The notes below the pieces were generated by a model. It saw only the letters and a program-made list of their open reading frames with translations, made no database searches and had not been told where the DNA came from. A stretch of 64,000 nt of DNA from Urechis unicinctus. Taxonomy: Eukaryota; Annelida; Polychaeta; Xenopneusta; Urechidae. This document shows, piece by piece, positions 39,269 to 50,690 of the stretch (its first letter is position 1; every line of letters starts with the position of its first letter). The stretch covers positions 23,790,218 through 23,854,217 of the forward strand of contig CM067356.1 in NCBI GenBank assembly GCA_034190875.2. Reading direction: 5' to 3'. Position numbers and translations under genes: made by a program.

Positions 39269-39851
39269 ACACACCAGTTGTGCAAACTCATAATATTGTA
39301 TTTGTGGTCCTCTGCAAATATTGATACACACGCAACTATAACTTGTGATCAATAGACAAATATAATTCACGTGCTTCCAACGATAGTGGGATGTCCTTTA
39401 CACCCAATGGCGGGGAGGGTTTGAAGCTTGTGCCTCTGTGCCAACGTAAAATGCTAATTGGTTATTGCAAAACAACCAGTGAGAGTCGGAATTGCGCGTG
39501 ATGAATATATAGACGCACAAAAGATCACAAGTAACACCAGGTGTACCTAAGTACCTACTGCCCATCGCTGCTAGCGCAAAATTGTTTCGGCAAGCATTTT
39601 ATCATACAGGCAAACCTAATGTACTTGTGTCACTGTGCGTAAACGCCACTCAAATCACCCGATTCAGTTGATATTCGAGAATTGTAAAAAAGAGACACGT
39701 TGTCTTTCAAGTCCGTCAGATAATATTGTGCCCAGGCTAGAAAACCGATTATGCTATGACCAAAGTATCCTAGTTAAATGAAAGATCATGCTATATGGTT
39801 TGAAACATAACGTGGTAACCTTGGAATGAATAAACTAAGATCCTTTCGGAA

Positions 39852-40067
39852 ATGTTCGATGCTGATCAGTTGTCCTTTGAGAACATGATCAAAGTATACA
39901 AAAAGTATCTTCTTGGTTCTATTATTGCGCAGGTTTTTTCAATAGTACATGGCCGGTATCCGGAGGCGTCCGCATTCGGGAATGCAAAGCGAAATTATTC
40001 AAAACAGAGATATCTTATCCTAGAGACGAGGAATTATCTTTTGTGTGCTTCATGTAATAAAGCATGA
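39852..40067 (+). other. Weak open frame in block A, paired with 55,560-55,775 (doubtful gene)
   Basis: A 71-codon frame starting MFDADQLSFENMIKV and kept open at full length in A'. Six substitutions separate the copies over 216 bases, two silent and four replacing (Tyr/Ser, Leu/Ile, Arg/Ile, Cys/Arg), which is no sign of purifying selection. No domain is recognised and no splice context is evident. Open length alone is expected by chance in DNA of this composition. Confidence 0.12.
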
Positions 40068-40832
40068 ACGTTATGGCTACATTATTAAATCCCCTATAAC
40101 ATCACTTGACTGAGCACCATATCAATTATCCCCCTTCAAAACCACAACCACTCACGAACAATTACTTTTTGCATTTTATGTGACCATTATTGCAGTCGAT
40201 CAATGGCCATATCCGCGGCGTAATTCTCTTAGTGACTTCCGTTCAGAGCCCCTTTGGTATGCGAGGGCGTTCGCGGAGAAGGTCCTGGCGCTCTTGGGAA
40301 TTAAATGAAGATAGTTTCCGTAAGTTCCTTGAGCATTTTAATAGATAGTTTGGTGAAATTAACAAAAATGAAATATTTTAAGATGGCTGTATTGTATTAC
40401 ATTTGACCTAGATTCGGGGAAAATATTGGCCAAACAGTCTTCTTACCCAAAGCCATACATCACTAAATGGCTTTTGAATGCCTTTTGTCTCAACCTTAGT
40501 AAATGTAGAAAATCTTTGGATTCATGTTACATTAGCAACCAGTGGGAAAATTAAGATAATATCTGCTTAGCTTTTTGCTAATTGTCCAGCTTCAGCAACG
40601 AAGCGTTTAAGGTTTATTATGTATTCATTCGGTATTTTCGGACAGATGGTGTGGCTCGTTAGCGTCTGTACACCTACTGATCCATTATCCGTAATCACGA
40701 CCACAGCATGTTTTACAAGAAAACATTTAGCGTAACTCAGACAGGCCAAATATTTATTCTTTAGGTCTGGCATTATGTCTCAGCATATTATGGACGATGT
40801 TTATCTTTAGGCAAGCTCTTCTATGCATTTGC

Positions 40833-41256
40833 GTAAAAATGAGTCAATTGCAGCAGCACCATGAACATGACCCAGTACACCTACAAAACGGCACACACAA
40901 TTTAGCAAGATGGATCGGTCCATCTCAGCGTGAAATTGTCTATTGATCTCAAGTAGAAATCACATCAGCACAATGCACAAGTTGTTCTCGCAATGCTAAT
41001 CAATCGCTTCGCTTATGTCTACGGAGAAACAGGCCAGAAAATATATTTCCTGGTTGCATTTCATTAAATATATGACTGTTATTGATTAACATATATCAGC
41101 CTGATCCATCTGTCACCGAGATCAATGTAATGTAACAAAATGTAAATAGAGCCCTGTTGTAGAATGTGTTTACGTCGCACCCATACCTATCTTATCGATA
41201 AATAGTGCTTCAAGAATATCATAGCGCACAGGCGAAGCACGTCATTCTTGCTGGCC
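40833..41256. other. Junction between blocks A and B1, nothing recognised
   Basis: The A/A' match stops at 40,832 and the B1/B3 match starts at 41,257. This stretch has no counterpart between A' and B3, where a different 2.4-kb stretch lies. Confidence 0.4.
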
Positions 41257-41927
41257 AGTTGCCAAACACATCGGAACCAGTGTTCACAAATGTATCTGAC
41301 ATCAATTAAGCGTTATAGCATTAAAAGCCTTAAAGCCTTTGAACCTACAGGAAACCTCTTCGACTCATACAAGGGATTAAAATTACAATTTATATGGCAT
41401 TCCTATTTGCAGCGTAACAGGCTTCCGTGGATATTGCATTGCACATATGATTAGGCAATATGCTTTGTCCATTCTCGGTTTATCTCGCCAAGACGTTGGA
41501 ATACTGAACGTAAAGCCGTAAATAACCCATCAGTTTATGTTCATTTAGCTGTCAATCGGCCACTATTTATGACAATGCTAAATAGAAACTTTGTGTAGCC
41601 ATGTATTGTGATCAATAAACAGCGTACCGGGGATTACGGGAAGCGATGATTAGAATAGATTAAATTCATGGGTAACTAATGTTACAATTATCGCCAATGT
41701 CTGTTAATTAGCAATAAAGATGCCCTGAAAGATGTCAATGTGATGACAAAATACTACTTTGGTTGGCTGCATCTGAATATATTAAAACATACGCCAATAA
41801 CAGTGATATAAATTGTGAATAAACCCGTTTCTGAAATGGTTTGTCATGAGAGATGTTCAACTATGTATGGTTGAGTCTTTCGCCACCAGGGATCCACTGA
41901 AAGTTGTAAGGCTTATTCAGTATGTAA

Positions 41928-42315
41928 TCACCACTGTCGGTCGTAAACATTATCTTCAATGCGCTTCACCGCATCCATTATGTAGTGATATAAAATCACT
42001 AGGGTCAGTAGTTGAGTTGGGTGCTTGGGCATTCACAGAACAGCAATTCAATATATAACGGCTAAGTGATTAATAAAACTAATGAGTGAGATCTCTGTGA
42101 TACAAAATACTACTGTGAGTTCAAATCGATTGTTTTCGCCATTTTTGTCACCGCTGTCGGTCATAAATATCATCTTCATCGCGCTTCACCGCATTGGGTG
42201 CTTGTTGGGTGCTTGGGCATTCACGGAACAGCTATTCAATATATAACGGCTAATTAATAAAACTAATGATTGAGGTCTCTTTGATGCCAAGTACCACTGT
42301 GAGCTCAAATCGACT
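41928..42315 (+). repeat. Local tandem duplication private to B1
   Basis: 41,928-42,147 and 42,148-42,315 are copies 220 bp apart. Both start TCACC(A/G)CTGTCGGTC, pass GGGCATTCAC(A/G)GAACAG and TATATAACGGCTAA, and end CTGTGAG(T/C)TCAAATCGA. The second lacks about 45 bp in the middle. B2 (48,865) and B3 (59,628) each have the segment once, so the duplication postdates the B1/B3 split. Confidence 0.85.
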
Positions 42316-44640
42316 GTGTGGGTTTTTTTCGATTTCATCGATTTTAACGCCTTTCAAGATGTATTTAGGCGTGCGTTCTTACTACGGATAATGCTATTAG
42401 AAACACTTGAATAAGTAAGCGAATATCCGCCGACTAAATCGGGTATATGTCACAAGAATGCTGTCGATTGACTATGGTTGGGACAGTAAGCCTTTTAAAG
42501 CCGTTACGTGATATAGCCTGGGTTAGAAGACCGTTTGGCCCATAAGCCGCTCGTACCAAGGTCAAATATGGTACAATACAGTCCAAACTAAAACACAACT
42601 TTAAAACCACTATCCTGTATTACATCTAACAAGGTATGAAAAGTGCTCTAGAAACTATCCTTACAATGACATCTACCTCTCCGCGGGCGTCCTTGCATGA
42701 CGAGCAGTGGTCTCAAGGGAGACAACTTGCAAGAATTTGCTCGGAGCCTCAGATGTGGTCATTGATCGACTACATTAATGGTCACATAAAGTGCAAAACT
42801 GGAGCTCTCCTGTGTGTTTGTCGTTTGGAAGCGGGGAAAATTGATATTGCGCTCAGCCTGGGGATATAATAGGGACATTAAGGTGCTTTAGCAGCCATAA
42901 CTTCCATGCTTTATTACATCAAGCTAACCAAAGTTTATATTTCGTCTGGAGGAGAAAATATAATACAAACATTAAAGCGTCTTACTCACGCATATTGCAA
43001 ATGTGAGAGAGTCTCAATTAGCGTTCCTAGCAGCAACTAACGCTTAGATATTGGCTAACGCGAAGGTTCTCCTAGACAAAGCTTTCGTATGTTGAGCTCG
43101 TAAGCAATTAATGGATTGTTTCACAACAACAATAAGCTTCGTCGGCCCTGAAACCTATAAGAAAAATCGACGAACGTCATTTTCCAATGCTACTATTTCT
43201 ACAGCGTATAATGGGATATGAAAGCAGTCAGTATAGACATGAAAACGCAATCCAGGTTAATACCAGACACATTATGCACTCAAGCACGCATTGTACAGTC
43301 TCATGCGTAATGATTGACACAACAAAGTCGTTTTGACATTTGTTATTTGTACCGAAACGCAGTTTCCAAACCTCAGTAGAGGTTTTTATCATGCATGCTT
43401 AGACAACAAGTTCTGCTCGTTCGGTTCAATCCTAAATTATGAATTGATCCAAATTGAACACCGAATTGTACCACACAGACCGCAAAAATTCGCATACATT
43501 TTCGCCGGAATATGACCAGAATGGATCATGAATACGCAAAATGTGAATTCTGATCTTTATTGAACGCTGCAAAGGCAGATAGGCATTAGCTTCTAAGCTC
43601 CCAATATGCAGTCTCGGTGGACCGACATTGGCGTGTCAGCGATAGTGTCATACATTCACACAACGCCAAATACTTGGACATCATAAAGGCTGGAGCAAAG
43701 TTGAAATGTTTTTGGTGCAAGCTTCTAACGCATATAATTCTTTAACGATAGACACATTGTTTGTTCAGCCAATCTGCTATTTTACCCGACTTTGATGACA
43801 TGAATTTTGTAAACAGCGATCCAATTCGCAAAAGTTCACTTCATACATCTATGAGATTAATTTCCTTTGATACCCTATGCTACCTTTCGTACCGTATCAT
43901 TTGATCATTTCCAATAAGATTGGCCGTCTTTCCGTTTGTCCAATGACAATGCATCTTCAGCTGCAGAACGAGAATAATCCATCAGCGACCAAAGTGCCCA
44001 TTGAACCGTATCCAGGGGTTATATTGTCAGTCAGGTTACTACGTAAACTGGTAGCACAAGACAATTGCGTAATGGGCATAGACATTGGTAAGGGAATACT
44101 ATGCATGCAATTCAAATTATAGCAAATAAGATTTTAATGATAACTGATGCGCTAGTGTTTTACAAATTAATCTTTTTCAAATATGATTTGTTTTCTCAGA
44201 ACCGCCTTATGACAATAACTTCATTTGGATGAGAAAACTAACCTTTGCTGAGGTAAAGGAATGTGCCCAGAATAGGTCGTTAGCCATTTCTAACTTTTTC
44301 TGTTGGCTGTTTTATTGATGTCATGTACTGCGGGTGTAACGCAGCATTCAACGCAATAACTGTAATGGCCATCTCGAGCGTTAACACTCCGACAAAAATA
44401 GAGATATGATCTTGGGAAGCTTTTCAACCTATGATTTTCCGTTTCATTTGGAGGATACTTTTCTATGGTCACTGGCTTCGACAAAAAAGGAGATTTGTTA
44501 ACATCAACATATCATCACAATATCATAAAGGCGTGAAATTGCTCCAACAAAAACTGTAATTTTGAAGCTCACATCGTCAGGCATTTGCTGACAGGCAAAT
44601 ATATTATGTTTTGTTATCCGAGAGGACGTTTGCATAGGAT

Positions 44641-45684
44641 CCTCAGCGACTGCCATGCATCGGAAAGCGGCTAAGTGAATGCATTGCGATTATGCCCCCC
44701 ACCCTTTTATGTGTTTGAGTGGTCCTGTCATTCAACAATATATTACAGATGTACGCTCAAGTACAGCGCAGTTCTTTCTCATCTGAAAAAAACGAGATGA
44801 AAATATACTTTGACGCGAAGACAATAACAAAGACATGATGTACGCGTTGGCGGAAGAAATGTGTACACTTTATGTTATGAATGGGCTTATATCAGACGTG
44901 TTGATGCATCAGAAACTGCTTCTTCACGGTATTGTGAATCAATTCGTCATGTTAAATTCTTAAGAATGGTTCCATGGGAACCATATATTTTATCTTTAAT
45001 AATAAAAGGCGTTGCAATTTTGACCTCACCCAATTTTCCATTTGCACCAACGCAAATTCATTATATCCAGTTGCCTAAACTGGTATAACGTTTAATTATG
45101 CAGTTAGCATTAACATTGTCTATACCATCTTCGTAAGAATGGAGATAAATCGTTGTGAAGATAAGAGATCAAATTTGTTCGACGTTTTACTCAAGTCTCA
45201 CACGGTAATTATCACATTGACGCCATCCCTATATTTCAAATCTAGATTTACTTACGGTAGAGCAAAGTGACGTTAATAGCCCGGACAACAATTGTCAGTC
45301 ATATTTGGTAAATGATTACAATTCGTCGCTAAAAGTGACTCTTGGGCTGCAAAGGAAGCTCGCAAATCTCAAGAATCAATTATCACGTACCTTCTCCTGT
45401 TATGATTAAATGTAGGCCTTTGAAGGCGGCTTTAGGTAGCTGTACTGAATAAATGGAAGCAGCCGTTTTATCTGCCAAAAGGCACTTTGTACATTAAAGG
45501 GATTAATACTTTGAAACATTATGCCTTGTTTTATAATGGTTTATTTAGTAATATTGCTCTAGTGGCAATCTGTCATTTTGTACCATAACAAATCTCCTAC
45601 AGTTGCTGAGACGAGAGTCGTCAATCATAGTCCTTGGTGCCTATAACACCGTATCCCGATGCTTTGTTTGATTTTTTATTCGTC
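44641..45684. other. 1.04-kb stretch present in B1 and absent from B3
   Basis: In B3 the flanks join directly: GGACGTTTGCATGGGATTCC then TTGTATATCATC near 63,325. In B1 the same flanks are separated by this stretch. Neither end shows a clear inverted repeat, poly(A) or long target duplication, so insertion in B1 and deletion in B3 are both possible. It holds a frame of 75 codons at 44,861-45,088 (+) with no recognisable domain. Confidence 0.55.
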
Positions 45685-46337
45685 CTTGTATATCATCAAA
45701 TGATATTACAGATATTTTGCTTAGATTGGATAGATATTGCTGGAGAAATATGATGCATTAGGTGCCAAATATTGCATAGTTATAGAGATTTCGTATATAA
45801 TGTTGGGCTTGCTGTTTTATATATATTCTATATTCTGGTCCTACTAAACAGACGGGTCTTCAGTCATTGCTTACCTTGCACGAGAGGATTACATTTCTTG
45901 GTTAAGGATATATTATGCAGCAAGTTATGAGTGTGCTTGCTGTGAAAGTTAAGCAAGACAAAGCCATGCAGAGCACGTTGTATGCAACTTGATAATGTAC
46001 CCAAGACACAGCGAATACCACTTTGAAAGAATATAGGTAGCAAGCTAAATGCCATAACCACCCCCATCAAATCCCAAAGGGACCAAAGTATACAGAACCG
46101 ATATATTAATTGAGTTTGTCAGCTCGAAAATGTTGTTGCTAAGCTAACAAGAACAGCAGTTGTGTGCTCATTAATATTTCATTACAGTAGACCCAAGGTT
46201 TTTAATTCTAGTCTGATAGATGCATCTTTCAGAAAGTATTAATACAACGGTAGCATGTTAGTTTTACACCTGTTCCATTGTAAATTACTGGACTACAGTC
46301 AATGGATCCAAAGCACAGAACAACTGATAAATGAGCA

Positions 46338-47914
46338 AGTGTTCATTTTTATGATCGCCACCATAGATGCTGTCTTACAGTATGACGTATATTTGAACTA
46401 GAACTCAAATGCTTCTCGTTGTCAACAGGTCAGCTACGGGAGGTTACACAATAAACTGCATGAGTTAGCCATTTCCGGTCATGCCTTCTCTCCAAATGCT
46501 TGCACTGCTTGCTGGTGAGCTTGCATTCCGTTAATTTCATGCGATGCATTTATTTTCGTCTATTGCTGCCTGTGAGTAGTTTTTGAATAGCATCCGCTAT
46601 ATAATTCTCATAGTGGCATATCAACTGTTTGTTTATAAGAACATATGCTACACAAATTTAAATGGTCACGTCACATTGTACATAAATATCACTGCATAAA
46701 AGGGCGACACTGAGTATATATGAGTATATTCTCCTCTTATATAACCAAGAGCCTGTATTAATTTTGTGCTTGAAAAGTATTGCTTTAACACCTCTTTAGT
46801 GGCAACAAGCCTCACCTCGTTTTTCAATCCGAAGCAATGCTCTACTATCCATGGAAGAATTCGGGCTTTGGCCGTGTATGTGGTCCACCGAGTGATTGTT
46901 ATGTATGGATGTTGGTTGCTATGAGGACATGGCGTTTTCTGTTCGTGTTTGGATTGAGCAAAAACAAAAACGCTGCCGGACATAGACCGCATTTTTATAT
47001 GATGAATGGTTACCAAATATACTGCATGTAACCATCAAGCAACCGTTGTGCAAGATACGATAATGGGTCTCATTTTATACCTCTCTATTCATGCGGAGAT
47101 TGCAACGTAAAGTTTTACGTGGGTCTATAGCTGGAAAACTAGTTACATCTGAAATGACAAAAGCACACAATTTTATTGATTGGGAAAAGCGTCTTCACGG
47201 ACAAAAACATGATATGCTTTTCAAGTAACCTTTCCTTAAAGAGTGATATAGAGGGGCATGGACCCGGAGGGGCATGGACCAGGTGGGGCATGGTCCCAGA
47301 GGGGCTTAGATCCGGAGGGGCATGGATTCAGAGGGGATGGACCCAGAGGGGATAGACCCGGAGAGGTATGGACCCAGGTTTGCTTCGTCCATGCAATATT
47401 CATGTGCATCTGGACCGCTGTGCCAAATATGATTAATGCTTGTTGCGATGCGACGACATTGTTTCAAGACAAAAAAACCTGTTCATAAGTTTGCTAATGG
47501 ATTGTTCCTTCGGGGATATGACGACATATTTTGTTATGCCTGTCGCCTTTGCAGACTTATGCTATATTAAATGGAATGAGGGTTTTGCCAAATTAATTCT
47601 CTAACATTATTCTCCTGCCTTGCTAGGCCGCCTGAAGTCACATTCATAGATAGGAGCACCTACACAACCAAGATAACATATAACATCATAAAGAGAGTAA
47701 CTGCTATACACAAATAAAACCGTGGATCTATGTATTCCTCTATCCCGTGGTCATTTTGCGTTATGCTGCGAAAAACATTTTTTTCGTCTTTTACAAAGAA
47801 GCGGCTCATTAAAAACAAATTGGCCTTATCTCAGAACATTATCCTTGCACAGACCAACATTGCCGATTGTGTTGCTTTTTGGAGCCGAGTAAGCAATTTA
47901 AACTTTCCTACACC
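46338..47914. other. Spacer between B1 and B2, mostly unassigned
   Basis: Past the end of the visible B1/B3 match I find no paralogue. Contents are the 47.25 kb minisatellite and short chance frames (46,837-47,031 +; 46,666-47,016 -) that overlap on opposite strands with no recognisable motif. Confidence 0.35.
47251..47377 (+). repeat. GC-rich minisatellite, about 8 units of 15-17 bp
   Basis: Units are variants of GAGGGGCATGGACCCAG: the first reads GAGGGGCATGGACCCG, the sixth AGGGGATGGACCCAG, the last GAGAGGTATGGACCCAG. Unit lengths vary between 15 and 17, so no frame is preserved. It stands out sharply from the AT-rich surroundings and has no counterpart elsewhere in the window. Confidence 0.9.
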
Positions 47915-49535
47915 TATGGTAAGGGTACTGCATCGTTCCGCAGGGAGTTACATTTTGACAAGCACAATATTTTAGATATTTAAGAAGTGAGAATGTTCGA
48001 TACGCATAATTAACTGGTTTTGCCAGGGTATCATCAACATTTGCTGAGGTAAGGCATATTTGTAGATCCTGTGAGTTGGCCAAGCCAATGATGAATCTAT
48101 TACTATGGGAACACATTTTTTGTAGCGATCCGTGGGCGGCAGTCAATGATGGCAAGAGCGTTCCTTACAACCGTCAGGAAGGCCTGCCGTTATTAGAGCC
48201 CCATAGCATAGAATAGCAAACCACAGATAGCCTCAAACACAGGTTGCAGTGAGATATACCTAATGCCTTTGTATCATACAGCTATCAAACGCGTTGGAAC
48301 CAGTCTTCACAAATGTATCTGACATCAATTGAGCGATATGGCATTAAACGTCATAAAGTATTTGAGCCTATAGAAAATTCAACTTCAGCAGATATTGTAT
48401 TGCACATCTTTATGATTATGCAAAATACTTTGTCCATACTCTTCTAGGCGTTTGATTACAGATCGTAAAGCAGTAAATGACCCCTCAGTTTACCCTCCTT
48501 TTGCTGTCGAACGGCCACTATTAATCATAATGCTAGGTAAACACTTCGTGTAACCATGTATTGTGATCAATAAACAGCGTACCGGGGATTACTGGAAGCG
48601 ATATTTAGATTCATTTGCTACGATTATTGCCACTGTCTGTTAATCAGAAATGAAGAAGCCCTGAAAGATGCCAGTATGATGACAAAATGATACTTCGGTT
48701 GGTTGCATTTGAATATATCAAAACATACAGCAATAACAGTGATATGAATTGTAAATAAACCCGTTTCTAAAATGGTTTGTCATGAGAGATGTTCAGCTAT
48801 GTATGGTTAAGACTTTCGCCACCAGGGATCCATTGAAAGTTGGACGGCTTATTCAGAATGTAATCACCGCTGTCAGTCGTAAACATTATCTTAAACGCGC
48901 TTCTGTGCTTCCATAATGTAGTGATATAAAATCACTGGAGTCAATAGGTGAGTTGGGTGCTTGGGCATTCACAAAACAGCTATTCAGTATTCAACTGCTA
49001 AGTGATAGATAAAACTAATGATTGAGGTCGCATTGATGCTAAGTACCACTGTGAGTTCAACGCGATTGTGTTTTTCCCATTTCATCGAGTTTAATGCCTG
49101 AAAGGATGCATTTAGCCGTGCGTGCTCACTATGGATGATGCTATTAGAAAACCTTGAATTGATAATCGACTAATACGCGCATATATCACAAACATGCTAT
49201 CGATTGACTATGGTTGGGACAGTTAACCTTTTAAAGCCGTTAAGTAATTATGACATGGGTGAGAAGACCGTTTGGCCCATTAGTCTCTAGTACCCTTGAC
49301 AAATATGATACAATGCACACTGGCTTAAAACATTACTTCAGAACACCTATCCTGTATTACATCTAACAGGGTTCGTAAAATGCTCTAACACCGGGCGGAA
49401 ACTATCGACATTGAATCCCTTACAGCGTCATCTCTTTCTCCGCGGGCGTCCTTGCATGTCGAACAGTGGCCACACTTGCAGGATTTTAGCTCGGAGCCTC
49501 AGATGTGGTCATAGATCGACTACATTAATGGTCAC
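47915..49535 (+). repeat. Duplicated block B2 (5' part only)
   Basis: B2 matches B3 from 58,530 and B1 from 41,257 to 42,783. It starts further left than B1 (47,915-48,285 match 58,530-58,985) and stops at the phrase TACATTAATGGTCAC, after which B1 and B3 continue without it. Typical shared blocks are GACATCAATT(A/G)AGCG, GGTTTGTCATGAGAGATGTT and GGTTGGGACAGT. Identity looks like 80-88%, lower than B1 against B3. Confidence 0.8.
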
Positions 49536-50024
49536 CTGGATGACATTGTGTTCATCAACAGCCGATCAAATGTAAGTAACGCTTAATGCAACTGCCCCAA
49601 ACAATAGCGTTTTCATTGGTGCACGCATAACACCAAATTCTGAGGCAAGGTGATCTCTATGCTGCTTGCTCCATGAGGTACACACACAGCACCATCCTCT
49701 TGGGCAAGGTGATCTCATGCTGCTTGCTTCATGCGGTATACACACAGCACGAGCCTCGGCACCAAGGTCAGCCTATGATACTTGCTCCACCAATCTCTGT
49801 TGCGAGGACAGCTTATGTTGCAAGTCAGTTATATTTATTTCGTTCAAATTGAACTCCCTTCATCTAGCTAGTAAGTGCTTTTTGTATTAAGGTGTGATTT
49901 TAACGCGAAGACATTTATACAATCCCCATATCATCGATATGGTGCATCAAACTCCAATCACACCTGCTGTCATCCAAACGACCCGATATCTCACTGATTC
50001 ATTGCATTTTCGTACGTGTAGTCC
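49536..50024. other. Spacer between B2 and A' with a small minisatellite
   Basis: Outside the three-unit minisatellite at 49.65 kb the sequence is unassigned. No counterpart was found left of block A. Confidence 0.4.
49647..49821 (+). repeat. 58-bp minisatellite, three decaying units
   Basis: Units start at 49,647, 49,706 and 49,764. Each has AAGGT(GATCTC/CAGCC), then a TGCT(GC)TTGCTCCA-like stretch, and the first two continue with ACACACAGCAC. The third is diverged towards its end. Exact spacing of 58-59 bp marks recent tandem growth. Confidence 0.8.
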
Positions 50025-50259
50025 ATAAATAGCGAACACGGAATGCTGATGCCCCTCACAATCAATGACATCCTGTTCGATGTATGACGTTAAATTCATT
50101 ATACATATCATCATTGCAAGGCATCGTGGCTTTCAGAAGGTCACTGCATTCATAGCACGAGCTTAATCATTGATGTTGTCATTGAAGACTGATGTGAGGA
50201 TAGAGAGTCACATTATACCACGTCGTTCGTGTGTGATGTTTATTTTGTGTGGGATGCTT

Positions 50260-50690
<431 letters not shown>

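Larger units (their letters stand above)
33700..40832 (+). repeat. Array copy C7, containing duplicated block A (34,378-40,832)
   Basis: The part from about 34,378 to 40,832 recurs as A' at 50,025-56,556, shifted by 15.64-15.72 kb, at an estimated 85-95% identity. The best stretch is 39,060-40,080 against 54,775-55,790. C7 is tied to the older array by 33,915 (as 28,345), 35,200-35,420 (as 31,170), 35,755 with CCAATCATCTGATTTGT (as 17,190), 35,955-36,100 (as 11,955) and 36,475-36,540 (as 12,425 and 4,635). Against A', block A lacks about 110 bp found at 52,690-52,800 and 38 bp found near 53,060; 37,740-38,310 against 53,770-54,050 is a replaced segment. The shared ORFs are listed separately; no other coding-like frame stands out. 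Confidence 0.75.
41257..46337 (+). repeat. Duplicated block B1
   Basis: B1 matches B3 (58,986 to the window end) with an offset of 17.73 kb at the left and 17.67 kb at the right, at an estimated 85-92% identity. It also matches B2 (47.9-49.5 kb) up to 42,780. B1 has its own features: a local tandem duplication at 41.93-42.32 kb, about 85 bp at 43,923-44,010 that B3 lacks, and a 1.04-kb stretch (44,641-45,684) absent from B3. B3 has about 220 bp near 61,550-61,770 that B1 lacks and a 1.08-kb microsatellite-bearing insertion. Short frames such as 42,636-42,869 and 43,333-43,515 are interrupted in the paralogues, so I call no gene. Confidence 0.8.

Noticed and set aside
46666-47016. 116-codon minus-strand frame, overlapped by a 65-codon plus-strand frame
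   Set aside because: No family resemblance, no paralogue to test, and chance-level length.
49647-49821. Regularly spaced repeat resembling a short CRISPR array
   Set aside because: Only three units with no conserved repeat/spacer division; a eukaryotic minisatellite.
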